From Variovorax sp. 770b2 (lineage in GTDB: Bacteria; Pseudomonadota; Gammaproteobacteria; Burkholderiales; Burkholderiaceae_C), in NCBI RefSeq assembly GCF_900115685.1, contig NZ_FOXJ01000011.1, positions 1 to 64,000 on the forward strand: 64,000 bases of DNA, written 5' to 3'. Under the pieces are notes generated by a model. That model was not told where the DNA came from. It did no database searches and saw only the letters and a list, made by a program, of their open reading frames with translations. Below, in pieces: positions 50,074 to 59,652 of the stretch (position 1 is the stretch's first letter; the number at the start of each line of letters is the position of its first letter). The translations under genes and the position numbers were made by a program.

Positions 50074-50784
50074 ATGCCGAAGACCAAGGCGCTGGCAGCA
50101 GCCAGCAGCAGCACCGACAAGAGCCCGGCGCGCAAGCGCGCGAAACCCGCGGTGCGCAGCGCATCCGCCGTGAGCCGGCGCCTGCGCCAGATCGAGGACA
50201 AGCGCAGCGCGATCCTCGGCGCTGCGCTGGGCCTCTTCTCGCGCTTCGGGCTGCACGGCACCTCGATCGACCAGGTGGCGGCGCGCGCCGATGTGTCCAA
50301 GAGCAACCTGCTCTATTACTTCGCGAACAAGGAGGAGCTGTACGTCAACGTGCTGCGCGACCTGCTCGCGGTGTGGCTCGAACCGCTGCGCGGCTTCAGC
50401 GCCGAGCAGGACCCGGGCGAAGCCATCGGCGACTACATCCGCCGCAAGCTCGTGATCTCGCGCGACCGGCCCGATGCATCGCGCCTGTTCTGCCTCGAAA
50501 TGATCCAGGGCGCGCCGTTGCTGCGCGATGAACTCGACCGTGAGTTGCGCACGCTGGTGGAGCGCAAGTCGGAGGTGATTCGCGCCTGGGTCGAGGCCGG
50601 CAAGCTCGCGCCTGTCGATCCGCATCACCTGATCTTCGCGCTGTGGGCGATCACGCAGCACTACGCCGATTTCGGTGTGCAGGTGCATGCGCTGTCGGGG
50701 CACACGCTGGACGACGCGGCGTTCTTCGAGCAGACGGTGGAGAACGTGCAGCGCATCGTTCTCCAGGGCATCACCGTGCGTTGA
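50074..50784 (+). CDS. rutR: TetR-family regulator, RutR-like
   Basis: The 236-residue protein has a basic N-terminal tail, then a TetR helix-turn-helix (FSRFGLHGTSIDQVAARADVSKSNLLYYFANKEELY). The C-terminal ligand domain has a RutR-like ending (FALWAITQHYADFGVQV; ALSGHTLDDAAFF). E. coli RutR is released from DNA by uracil or thymine. Start at 50074 after GCGAGGGA. The gene ends 1 bp before the convergent rutF stop and reads away from the oxygenase operon. Two RutR-like palindromes lie at the island's operon heads. Confidence 0.88.
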   Translation: MPKTKALAAASSSTDKSPARKRAKPAVRSASAVSRRLRQIEDKRSAILGAALGLFSRFGLHGTSIDQVAARADVSKSNLLYYFANKEELYVNVLRDLLAVWLEPLRGFSAEQDPGEAIGDYIRRKLVISRDRPDASRLFCLEMIQGAPLLRDELDRELRTLVERKSEVIRAWVEAGKLAPVDPHHLIFALWAITQHYADFGVQVHALSGHTLDDAAFFEQTVENVQRIVLQGITVR

Positions 50785-50785
50785 C

Positions 50786-51331
50786 TCAGTGCGGCGGCGC
50801 GGCGATCTCGTGATAGCGCCGGTCGAAGTAGATGAGGCTCTGTGCCGCACCACCAATGGCGATCGCCACCGCTTCGCAGAACAGCACGTCGTGCGTGCCG
50901 GCGCTGGTGGCGCTCACCACGCGGCAGTCGAATGACGCGGCCGCATCGTCGAGCACCGGCGAGCCGGTGGCCTTGCGGCTCCAGCGGCCGGCGGCGAAGC
51001 GCTCGTCCATCGGTGTCTTGCCGCCGAACAGGCCCGAGAGCGCCTGGTGGCCCGCGGCCAGCACGTTCACGCACAGCACGCCGTTGGCGGTGAACGCGGG
51101 GTACACCGAGGCCGAGCGGTTCAGGCACACGAGCAGCATCGGCGGCTCGTCGGTCACGCTGCACACGGCCGATGCGGTGAAGCCGGCGCGGCCCGCGGGA
51201 CCGTCGGTCGTGATGATGTTCACCGCCGCGCCCAGCCGCGCCATCGCGTTGCGGTAATCGGCCTTGGGCAGCGCCGGCAGCGCCGGCAGTGGGCCGCTCG
51301 GCGGGACGTGGGACGCAATGACGTTCAGCAT
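50786..51331 (-). CDS. rutF: Flavin reductase RutF
   Basis: The 181-residue flavin reductase-like protein has the FMN-binding [22 protein letters not shown] pattern and the GFHDVLF-equivalent GTHDVLF. RutF supplies reduced FMN to RutA. Last gene of the rut operon, with the stop abutting that of rutR. The start at 51331 is preceded by AGGAGT. Confidence 0.9.
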   Translation of the reverse strand: MLNVIASHVPPSGPLPALPALPKADYRNAMARLGAAVNIITTDGPAGRAGFTASAVCSVTDEPPMLLVCLNRSASVYPAFTANGVLCVNVLAAGHQALSGLFGGKTPMDERFAAGRWSRKATGSPVLDDAAASFDCRVVSATSAGTHDVLFCEAVAIAIGGAAQSLIYFDRRYHEIAAPPH

Positions 51332-51348
51332 GGAGGACTCCTGAGGCT

Positions 51349-51945
51349 TCAGGCCAGGATGCAGGCTTCGTCGAAGGGCAGGCGCGGCAGGCGGCCGAAC
51401 ACCTTCGACGCATCGCCGTGGCCGAGATTGATGAGGAAGTTGGTGGTCCAGTCGGTGCCTTCGAAGAACGCGGCATCGACCTTCGCCTTGTCGAAGCCCG
51501 ACATCGGGCCGGCGTCCAGCCCCACCGCGCGCGCGGCGAGCAGCAGGTAGCCGGCCTGCAGGCTCGCATTGCGGAAAGCAGTTTCGTGTGCGGCTTCGGG
51601 GCTGCCGGTGAACCAGCTGCGCGCATCGCCGTGCGGGAACAGCGTGGGGAGCTTGTCGTAGAACTTGCAGTCCCACGCGGCGATCACGGTGACGGGTGCC
51701 GACATGGTCTTGTCGAGATTGCCCTTGGAGAGTGCGGGCGCGAGGCGCTCCTTGCCCTCTGGCGTGCGCACGAAGACGAAGCGCGCGGGCGAGCAGTTGG
51801 CCGAGGTCGGCCCCAGGCTGGCCAGGGCGTAGATGCGCTGCAGCTGGGCATCGGACACGGGCTCGCCGGTCCATCCGTTGTGGCTGCGCGCGCTGGTGAA
51901 AAGAAGCGCGAGCGCCGCGTCTTCCAGGATCTGCGAGGAGGTCAT
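51349..51945 (-). CDS. rutE: Malonic semialdehyde reductase RutE
   Basis: The 198-residue nitroreductase-fold protein has [16 protein letters not shown] and [19 protein letters not shown], as in RutE/YdfG-type reductases. It reduces malonic semialdehyde to 3-hydroxypropionate, removing the toxic end product. It overlaps the rutD stop by 4 bp. Confidence 0.93.
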   Translation of the reverse strand: MTSSQILEDAALALLFTSARSHNGWTGEPVSDAQLQRIYALASLGPTSANCSPARFVFVRTPEGKERLAPALSKGNLDKTMSAPVTVIAAWDCKFYDKLPTLFPHGDARSWFTGSPEAAHETAFRNASLQAGYLLLAARAVGLDAGPMSGFDKAKVDAAFFEGTDWTTNFLINLGHGDASKVFGRLPRLPFDEACILA

Positions 51946-52748
51946 GCGGGAACTGCGGGTGTGCTGACCCGCGCGAGAAAGTCGAGCAGGCTGCGGTTGA
52001 AGGCGGGCGCTTCGGTCACGCTGTGGGCGTGGCCGCCGTGCGAGACGAAGTCGAGCGTCACGTCGTGCAGGCCATCGGCCAGCCGCTGCGAGCAGGTCCA
52101 GGGGACGAGCACGTCGTCCTTCGCAGCTGCGATTAGGGTGGGCACGGCGATGTCGGCCAGGCGCGCATCGATGTCGAAGGCACGCAGCGCGGCGATGCGT
52201 GCACGCATGTTGGCTTCGCCCGGGAAATGCGCGAAGGCGTGGTCGACTTCATCGGCCACGCGTTGTGCGTGTTCGGCGCACCAGGCGGCGGGGTACAGGA
52301 AGATCGGCTGGGCTTCCACATACGCGCGTGGACCGAGCGCGCCGAGCAGCGCGAGCCGTGCATCGAAGCAGCGCGCCGAATGCGGGTTCGGTTTCGACCA
52401 TGCGTTGACGAGCACGAGGCTCACGACGCGCGATGGTTCGTCGAGCGCGAGCTGCAGCCCGACCAGGCCGCCGAGCGCATGGCCTGCGAAGTGGCATTGC
52501 GCGGTGCCGGTGGCATCGAGGATCCCGATCACGTCGCGCGCCATGTGCGCAATGGCATACGCCTCGGGCAGCGCGACGGGGCTGCGGCCCGTGCCGCGCT
52601 GGTCGTAGGCGATGACGCGATGGCCCGCATCGACCAGCGCGCCGAGCTGCGGCTGCCAGAAGCCGGCCGAGCCGCCCAGGCCCGACGACAGCAGCACGGT
52701 GGCCGCTGCATCGGCCGGCCCGTGCACCTCGTAGTGCAGCGACGTCAT
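51942..52748 (-). CDS. rutD: Aminoacrylate hydrolase-like RutD
   Basis: The 268-residue alpha/beta hydrolase has a nucleophile elbow reading GHALG, so the usual Ser is Ala; as I recall this is normal for RutD. Other features are [10 protein letters not shown] near residue 55 and the late His in SHGGHAHSV. RutD speeds conversion of aminoacrylate to malonic semialdehyde. Start [10 protein letters not shown] at 52748, 5 bp after rutC. Confidence 0.92.
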   Translation of the reverse strand: MTSLHYEVHGPADAAATVLLSSGLGGSAGFWQPQLGALVDAGHRVIAYDQRGTGRSPVALPEAYAIAHMARDVIGILDATGTAQCHFAGHALGGLVGLQLALDEPSRVVSLVLVNAWSKPNPHSARCFDARLALLGALGPRAYVEAQPIFLYPAAWCAEHAQRVADEVDHAFAHFPGEANMRARIAALRAFDIDARLADIAVPTLIAAAKDDVLVPWTCSQRLADGLHDVTLDFVSHGGHAHSVTEAPAFNRSLLDFLARVSTPAVPA

Positions 52749-52753
52749 GCGAC

Positions 52754-53146
52754 TCAGGCCTTCTTGCCGACGTGCGCGATCGAGGCGATCTCGATCAACG
52801 CATCGGGCTTCACGAGGCCGCACTGGATGCAGTAGCGCGCGGGCTTGGTGCCGGGAAAGAACTCGGCATACACCGCGTTGATCTTCGCGTAGTCGGCCCA
52901 GTCCTTCAGCATGATCTGGTTGAAGGTCACGTCGTCCATGGTGCCGCCCGCGGCCTCGACCACGCCCTGGATGGTGGTGAGCACGTGCCGCGCCTGCGCG
53001 CTCGCATCGCCGATGTGGACCACGTTGTTGTCCTTGTCGAAGGGCAGGGTGCCCGAGACGTAGAGCACGCCGTCGGCGAGCGCGCCGGGAACGTAGGGAG
53101 CCAGGGGCACGCCGGTGCCGGGCGGGATGATGGCTTGCTTGGGCAT
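52754..53146 (-). CDS. rutC: Aminoacrylate peracid reductase RutC (RidA family)
   Basis: The 130-residue RidA/YjgF-fold protein has [20 protein letters not shown] and [19 protein letters not shown] with the conserved Arg and Cys. Assigned to RutC by its place between rutB and rutD. It acts on the reactive enamine intermediate of uracil cleavage. Start [10 protein letters not shown] at 53146. Confidence 0.93.
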   Translation of the reverse strand: MPKQAIIPPGTGVPLAPYVPGALADGVLYVSGTLPFDKDNNVVHIGDASAQARHVLTTIQGVVEAAGGTMDDVTFNQIMLKDWADYAKINAVYAEFFPGTKPARYCIQCGLVKPDALIEIASIAHVGKKA

Positions 53147-53168
53147 TCGAGGACTCCTTGAAAACGAA

Positions 53169-53963
53169 TCAGGCGATGGCCGCTTCGGCCGTTGCGGGTT
53201 GAGTGGCGACTTCCGGCGCGAAGGTGCTGCAGAACTGGTCCACCGTGGAGACCCATCCGAAGAAGGTCTCGACGTTGTAGACCGAGGCCTTCTGGATGGC
53301 CGCACCGCCCAGTTCGTGCGTCGCGTCTTCCAGCATCACCGCGAAATATTCGAGATGGAACGCATCGCGCAGCGTCGATTCGACGCACACGTTGGTCGCG
53401 ATGCCGGTGAACACGAGATGGCGGATGCCGCGCGCGCGCAAGGTGCTGTCGAGCGTGCTGTTGAAGAAACCGCTGTAGCGCGTCTTGGGCACGACGATGT
53501 CGCCGGCCTGCGGCTTCATCTCGGCGATCAGTTCGTAGTCCCAGCCGCCCTTGGCGAGGAACTTGCCCTGCAGCTCGGGCTTGGCGCGCATGGTCTTGAG
53601 CGCGTTCGACTTGTGCCAGTTGGGCGAGCCGGGGCCGCCCGCTTCGACATACGCCGCGTCCCAGCCGTTCTGCAGGAACACGACCAGCATGCCGGCCGCG
53701 CGAGCGGCGGCGATGGTGCGCGCGATGTTGGCGATGGTGCCCTGCGCGCCGGAGATGTCGAAGCCGGCCGAGTCGACGTAGCCGCCGATGGATGCGTAGG
53801 CGTTCTGCATGTCGACGACGATGAGTGCGCAGTCGCTGGCGTGCAGCGCCAGCGGCTCGGGGCGTGCGGGCAGCACCAGTGGTGCAGGTGCACCGGGCAG
53901 GCGCGGCGCGCCTACGGGCGTGGTCGATGTGAGCGTGGTGTTCTTCGGCGTGGGCGTGGTCAT
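53169..53963 (-). CDS. rutB: Ureidoacrylate amidohydrolase RutB
   Basis: The 264-residue cysteine hydrolase has a triad seen as Asp in VVDMQNAY, Lys in [10 protein letters not shown] and Cys in [11 protein letters not shown]. It releases carbamate/ammonia from the ureidoacrylate made by RutA. The N terminus has an extra Pro/Thr-rich stretch of about 35 residues. Between rutA (15 bp) and rutC (22 bp). It differs in sequence from the cysteine hydrolase of the neighbouring operon. Confidence 0.94.
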   Translation of the reverse strand: MTTPTPKNTTLTSTTPVGAPRLPGAPAPLVLPARPEPLALHASDCALIVVDMQNAYASIGGYVDSAGFDISGAQGTIANIARTIAAARAAGMLVVFLQNGWDAAYVEAGGPGSPNWHKSNALKTMRAKPELQGKFLAKGGWDYELIAEMKPQAGDIVVPKTRYSGFFNSTLDSTLRARGIRHLVFTGIATNVCVESTLRDAFHLEYFAVMLEDATHELGGAAIQKASVYNVETFFGWVSTVDQFCSTFAPEVATQPATAEAAIA

Positions 53964-53978
53964 GCGCGTCTCCTCTCT

Positions 53979-55091
<1,113 letters not shown>

Positions 55092-55191
55092 GAAGGGCTC
55101 CTGTTGCGGGGTTGCAGAGCCCTATGCATGGCGCGTGCCAGCCGGATAAGTCGTTTCAAATCAACAGGTTATGGTTTTTTGGCGTTTTTGT

Positions 55192-55209
55192 TTTGACCAT
55201 TTGGTCCAA
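55192..55209. promoter_or_regulatory. RutR-like operator upstream of rutA
   Basis: TTTGACCATTTGGTCCAA. The core 55193-55208 fits the RutR consensus TTGACCA-N2-TGGTCAA at all fixed positions except one. It lies 100 bp before the rutA start within a 216 bp gene-free stretch (55092-55307), which otherwise holds an AT-rich run at about 55165-55200 likely to contain the rutA promoter. Confidence 0.85.
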
Positions 55210-55307
55210 AGTGGAGCAGGCGAACCGAAAAAATTGCGGCGACGCGGTGCAGGCCGGACCAAAGCGGTGCAGCGTCGGCGTCACGAACGGCGCGGCAAAA
55301 TCACGCC

Positions 55308-55760
55308 ATGCCCAAGACCCCACACCGTGCCGCCGCGGCCATCGGCGGCACCGCCGACGATGTCGAGGCGGCTTTCTACGAAGCGCTGCAGCGCGGCGAC
55401 ATCGACGCGCTGATGGCCTGCTGGGCCGACGAAGACGAGGTGTTCTGCGTGCACCCCGGCGGCCCGCGGCTGGTGGGGAGCATCGCGATCCGCGCGGCGT
55501 TCGAGCAGATGTTCGGCAACGGCGCGATCCACGCCCAGCCGGCGCGGGTGCGCAAGATCGAATCGCTCGCCAGCGCCGTGCACAACGTGCTGGAGCGCAT
55601 CGAGGTGCTCACCGCCGAAGGCCCGCGCCATGCCTTCGTGCTGGCCACCAACGTCTATCACAAGACCGCGCAGGGCTGGCGCATGGTGGCGCACCACGCG
55701 AGCCCGGGCAGCGCGCGCGAGCCCGACGACGCGAACGACCCGCCCCAGACCCTTCACTGA
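55308..55760 (+). CDS. SnoaL-like (NTF2-fold) protein
   Basis: The 150-residue protein has an NTF2-like cone: DVEAAFYEALQRGDIDALMACW, EDEVFCVHPGGPRLVG and WRMVAHHASP near the end. It is related to DUF4440/SnoaL small proteins of varied function. It overlaps the next gene by 1 bp (TGATG), so the two are cotranslated. It is divergent from rutA but shows no rut-related feature. Confidence 0.8.
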   Translation: MPKTPHRAAAAIGGTADDVEAAFYEALQRGDIDALMACWADEDEVFCVHPGGPRLVGSIAIRAAFEQMFGNGAIHAQPARVRKIESLASAVHNVLERIEVLTAEGPRHAFVLATNVYHKTAQGWRMVAHHASPGSAREPDDANDPPQTLH

Positions 55761-56827
55761 TGCCTCCTGACGCTTCTTCTCCCCTGAACCTTTCTCGCTC
55801 GGCCATGGCCTATGCGGCGCCGCGCTGGCTGCCCGGCGGCAACCTGCAGACCATCTGGGCCGCGCTCTGTGCGCGCCGCTTCGACGGCGTGGCGCCCGTG
55901 TACCGCCGCGAGCGCTGGAACGCGCCCGACGGCGACTTCATCGACGTCGATTTCATCGATGCGCCGCTGCCCGGTCCGCGGCCGCTGCTGGTGCTGTTCC
56001 ATGGGCTCGAAGGCTCGTCGCGCAGCCACTATGCGGAGGCCTTCGCCGCGTTTGCGGCCGAGCAGGGCATGGCCTTTGCCGTGCCGCATTTCAGGGGCTG
56101 CAGCGGCGAGATGAACCTCGCGCCTCGGGCTTATCACTCAGGGGACTACGAAGAGATCGGCTGGATCCTTCGGCGCATGCACGACCAGCACGTCCTTCAC
56201 GGCGGAGGTCCGGTGCTGGCCGCGGGTGTCTCGCTGGGCGGCAATGCGCTGCTGCGCTGGGCCTGCGAGGCGGGCGACACGGCCCGTGCCTCGGTCAGCG
56301 CGGTGGCCTCGGTGTCCGCGCCGGTCGACCTTGCGGCAGGCGGCGAGGCGATCGGCCGCGGCTTCAACCGGCTGGTCTACACACGCATGTTCCTCGCGAC
56401 CATGAAGCCCAAGGCGATGGCCAAGCTGGCGCAGTTCCCGGGCCTGTTCGATCGCGAGCGGCTGCTGGCCGCGCGCGACCTCTACACCTTCGACGACGTG
56501 TTCACCGCGCCGCTGCACGGGTTTCGCAATGCCGACGACTACTGGGCGCGGGGCTCGTCCAAGCCGCACCTGGGCCAGATCCGCGTGCCCACGCTGGTGG
56601 TGAACGCGCTCAACGATCCGTTCATTCCGGCCCGGAGCCTTCCGGGGCCGGGCGAGGTCGGGCGGCACGTCACGCTGTGGCAGCCGGCACATGGCGGGCA
56701 TGTCGGCTTTCCGCTGGGACTGCCACCGGGGCATGTGCGCGGGATGCCGGAGCGCGTGGGCAACTGGCTGCAGGTGCACGGCGGCGTTTTGGCTGACGCC
56801 TCTGCGGCGCAACCGGCAGGAGAATGA
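55760..56827 (+). CDS. YheT-type alpha/beta hydrolase
   Basis: The 355-residue protein has the YheT/ABHD1-3 family pattern: PRWLPGGNLQTIWAAL, FHGLEGSSRSHY, HFRGCSGEMN, nucleophile Ser in GVSLGGNALLRW, Asp in ALNDPFIP and His in PAHGGHVGF. A catalytic triad is therefore present. Likely an esterase; substrate unknown. Start at 55760 overlaps the SnoaL-like stop. Confidence 0.9.
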   Translation: MPPDASSPLNLSRSAMAYAAPRWLPGGNLQTIWAALCARRFDGVAPVYRRERWNAPDGDFIDVDFIDAPLPGPRPLLVLFHGLEGSSRSHYAEAFAAFAAEQGMAFAVPHFRGCSGEMNLAPRAYHSGDYEEIGWILRRMHDQHVLHGGGPVLAAGVSLGGNALLRWACEAGDTARASVSAVASVSAPVDLAAGGEAIGRGFNRLVYTRMFLATMKPKAMAKLAQFPGLFDRERLLAARDLYTFDDVFTAPLHGFRNADDYWARGSSKPHLGQIRVPTLVVNALNDPFIPARSLPGPGEVGRHVTLWQPAHGGHVGFPLGLPPGHVRGMPERVGNWLQVHGGVLADASAAQPAGE

Positions 56828-56831
56828 ATTC

Positions 56832-57395
56832 ATGGACGACATCGTCAAACAGGCGCTCGCCAAATGGCCCAACGTGCCGCACTGCTACGGCTGGCTGGGG
56901 CTCGATGCGCGCGGCAACTGGTACATGCGCGACGACCGCACCCAGGCCGAGGGCCCGTTCGTGCAGGCCAAGGGCTCGATGCTGCGGCACGACAAGCTGA
57001 TCGACTTCATCCATCGCAACTACGAGCACGACGACGAAGGGCAGTGGTTCTTCCAGAACGGGCCGCAGCGCGTGTACGTCGAACTGGAGGCTGCGCCGAT
57101 GGTCTGGCGCGTGGCGGACGAGGGCGGCGGCAGATTCACGGTCACCGCCCATACCGGCCAGACGGTCGACGTCTCGGCCTGCCTGCTCGACGAGGCCGGG
57201 CGGCTCTATCTGGTCGCGCCGATCGGGCTCGGGCTGGTGCACACGCAGGACGTCGGCATCGCGGCCGAAGCGATCGAACAGGGACTGTGGACGCCCGAGG
57301 CAGTGCAGGCCGGCGATTTGCCGCAACGCTTCGGCCATGTCATGAGCCCGGCGAAACGCCATGCGGGCGCTGCCGAGGCGCTATCAAAACAATAG
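56832..57395 (+). CDS. Conserved protein of unknown function
   Basis: The 187-residue soluble protein is not assigned to a named family. It begins DDIVKQALAKWPNVPHCYGWLGLDARGNWY and has a second beta-rich half (FTVTAHTGQTVDVSACLLDE). I have the impression that similar proteins are frequent in Comamonadaceae. It lies 4 bp after the hydrolase gene, which suggests coexpression. No signal peptide or membrane segment. Ends just before a bidirectional terminator. Confidence 0.75.
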   Translation: MDDIVKQALAKWPNVPHCYGWLGLDARGNWYMRDDRTQAEGPFVQAKGSMLRHDKLIDFIHRNYEHDDEGQWFFQNGPQRVYVELEAAPMVWRVADEGGGRFTVTAHTGQTVDVSACLLDEAGRLYLVAPIGLGLVHTQDVGIAAEAIEQGLWTPEAVQAGDLPQRFGHVMSPAKRHAGAAEALSKQ

Positions 57396-57416
57396 TTCAG
57401 GGGCGCGCATCGCCCA

Positions 57417-57445
57417 CAAAAAAGCCGGCGCTGGGCCGGCTTTTT
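57417..57445. terminator. Bidirectional terminator between convergent genes
   Basis: AGCCGGC (57423-57429), a 5-base loop and GCCGGCT (57435-57441) are flanked by an A-run on the left and a T-run on the right. It can end transcription from both the unknown gene and the cytochrome gene. Confidence 0.9.
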
Positions 57446-57472
57446 CTTTGGGGCGAAGCAGAGAGGGAGGGA

Positions 57473-58114
57473 TTACTTGGCCGGGGCAGCAGCCGTCGAG
57501 GCTGCGGCAGCCGGTGCCGACGCGGCAGGCGCAGCACCCGAAGCGCCTTCTGCGGGCGCTGTGGCCGCCGGGCGATCGGGCACCGGGAACTTGGCGCCAC
57601 CGGCATTGGCCATGTAGACCACCGCACGGCCGATTTCGAGGTCTTCGAAGTCGCCGCCGCCCTGGGGAGGCATCGCGCCCTTGCCCTTGAGCGCATGCTC
57701 CAGCAGCGTGGCGTAGCCCTGGCCGATGCGGGGGCCCCAGGCTGCAGCGTCGCTGTAATGCGGTGCGCCGGGAATGCCGGGCGCGCCGTGACAGGCAATG
57801 CACTGGGCCTTGAAGACGGCCTCGCCAGCGGTCAGCGGCCGGTTGGCGTCGCGGATCTCGATGGCGCCGACCTTCTTGAGGCGGTCGGCCACTTCCTTGT
57901 CGCGCGATTCCTTCGACACGCCGTAGAGCGCCATGTTGTCGCCCTCCGCGGTGCCGGCGGGCTTGGTGCCCGAGACCACGTAGGCGACAAGTCCCACGAT
58001 GATCAGGATCGGTGCAATGAAGGAGAAAAATACCGCGAGCAGCAGTTGCTTCGGGTTCTTGATGGGGCCTGTATGGGCTTCTTCTGTGGCCTGGTAGTGC
58101 GGGTCTGCGCTCAT
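57473..58114 (-). CDS. Membrane-anchored cytochrome c (c5-like)
   Basis: The 213-residue protein has an N-terminal membrane helix (about 23-48: LLLAVFFSFIAPILIIVGLVAY), then a haem c site CIACH (105-109) and a likely Met ligand in GKGAMPPQGG. The C-terminal 40 residues are Ala/Pro/Ser-rich. It should carry electrons in the periplasm while tethered to the inner membrane. Stands alone, convergent with the preceding gene. Confidence 0.9.
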   Translation of the reverse strand: MSADPHYQATEEAHTGPIKNPKQLLLAVFFSFIAPILIIVGLVAYVVSGTKPAGTAEGDNMALYGVSKESRDKEVADRLKKVGAIEIRDANRPLTAGEAVFKAQCIACHGAPGIPGAPHYSDAAAWGPRIGQGYATLLEHALKGKGAMPPQGGGDFEDLEIGRAVVYMANAGGAKFPVPDRPAATAPAEGASGAAPAASAPAAAASTAAAPAK

Positions 58115-58230
58115 GGCGTCCTCAATAACGGGGGCTCGTCGGGGGGCTTTTTCTAGATCAACCGACGATTATAGAGAGGCCCCCCGCCCCGGCGGGCGAT
58201 TGGCCTCCCGATATCGGGCGCGCAAGCGCC

Positions 58231-59652
58231 TCAACCCTTGTCGCGCGTTGCCCAGCCGCCACCCAGCGTCTTGTACAGCGTGACCTGGTTCTGCAGTTGC
58301 AACAGCCGCGCATTCACCGCCAACTGCTGCGCCGTGAACAGCGAACGCTGCGCATCGAGCAGGTCCAGCGCGCTGGCGATGCCGTTGCGGTAACGCAGGT
58401 CCGAGAGCTTGAAGCGCACCGCTTCCGCTGTGGCCTGCGCGCGCTGCGCACGCACCTCTTCGCCCAGCGTGGCGCGGCCCGCGAGGGCGTCGGCCACTTC
58501 GCGGAATGCGGTCTGGATCGACTTCTCGTACTGCGCGACCGCGATCTCGCGCCCGGCCTTGGACGACTGCAGCGTGGCCCAGTTGCGGCCCGCATCGAAG
58601 ATCGGCAGCGTGACCGTGGGCGCGAACGACCAGGCCTTGGAGCCGCGGTCGAACAGGCCCGAGAACTCGCTGCTCGCGGTGCCGATCGAGCTGGTGAGCG
58701 ACACGCGCGGGAAGAAGTTCGCGCGCGCCGCGCCGATGTTGGCGTTGGCGGCAATCAGCTGCTGCTCGGCCGCGCGGATGTCGGGCCGCTCGATCAGCAT
58801 GTCCGAAGGCAGGCCCGCGGGCACGTCGGGCATCGGCTGGATGCCGTCCAGGCCCTTGGTGCCGCCCGAGAGTGCCGTCGCCGGCACCGGCGCGCCCAGC
58901 AGCAGGGCGAGCGCGTTCTCGTCCTGCATGCGCGCGCGCTGCTGCTGCGCGTAGGTGGCGCGGGCGCTTTCCGCGGCCGTGTTCGCGGCCTGGAAGTCGA
59001 TTTCGGACGACACGCCGTTGTCGAAGCGCAGCTTGGCCAGGCGCACCGATTCCTCGCGCGTGACCATCGTCTGGCGCGTGATCTCCAGCAGTTCGTCGTC
59101 GGCCATCAGCGTGATCCAGCCGGTGGCGACCGAGGCGATCAGGCTGATCTGCGCGGCCTTGCGCGTTTCCTCGGTGGCCAGGTACTGCGCCAGCGCCTGG
59201 TCCTTCAGCGCGCGGATGCGGCCGAAGAAGTCCAGCTCCCAGGCCGTGAAGCCGAAGTTGACGCTGTACTGCGAGGTCACGCTGCCCTGGCTCGGGTCGA
59301 TCGCCTGGTAGACATTGGGGCTCGAGCGCGAGCCCGATCCCGTGAGGCCGAGCGCCGGGAAGAGGGCCGAGCGCTCGATCTGGAACTGCGCGCGCGCCTG
59401 CTCGATGTTGAGCACCGACACGCGCAGGTCGCGGTTGTTGGCAATCGCGGTCTGGATCAGGCCCGACAGGCGCGGATCGGTGAAGAAGTCCTCCCACGGC
59501 AGGGCCGCGGCGGCCGGGCCGCCCGGTTGCGACGGGTCACCCGGGAAGGTGGTCGGCACCGGCGCGGCGGGGCGCTCGTAGGTCGGGATCAGCGAGCAGC
59601 CCGCCAGCAGCATCGCTGCGGCCAGGGCTGTGGGAATCAGTTTCTTAGTCAT
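58231..59652 (-). CDS. RND efflux outer membrane factor (OprM/NodT family)
   Basis: The 473-residue lipoprotein has lipobox LLAGC (MTKKLIPTALAAAMLLAGCS). The outer membrane factor repeats are seen in IANNRDLRVSVLNIEQARAQ and the second-half LIAANANIGAARANFFP. A GGAGGAA site lies 7 bp before ATG 59652. It overlaps the pump gene by 8 bp. It forms the exit duct of the tripartite pump. Confidence 0.95.
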   Translation of the reverse strand: MTKKLIPTALAAAMLLAGCSLIPTYERPAAPVPTTFPGDPSQPGGPAAAALPWEDFFTDPRLSGLIQTAIANNRDLRVSVLNIEQARAQFQIERSALFPALGLTGSGSRSSPNVYQAIDPSQGSVTSQYSVNFGFTAWELDFFGRIRALKDQALAQYLATEETRKAAQISLIASVATGWITLMADDELLEITRQTMVTREESVRLAKLRFDNGVSSEIDFQAANTAAESARATYAQQQRARMQDENALALLLGAPVPATALSGGTKGLDGIQPMPDVPAGLPSDMLIERPDIRAAEQQLIAANANIGAARANFFPRVSLTSSIGTASSEFSGLFDRGSKAWSFAPTVTLPIFDAGRNWATLQSSKAGREIAVAQYEKSIQTAFREVADALAGRATLGEEVRAQRAQATAEAVRFKLSDLRYRNGIASALDLLDAQRSLFTAQQLAVNARLLQLQNQVTLYKTLGGGWATRDKG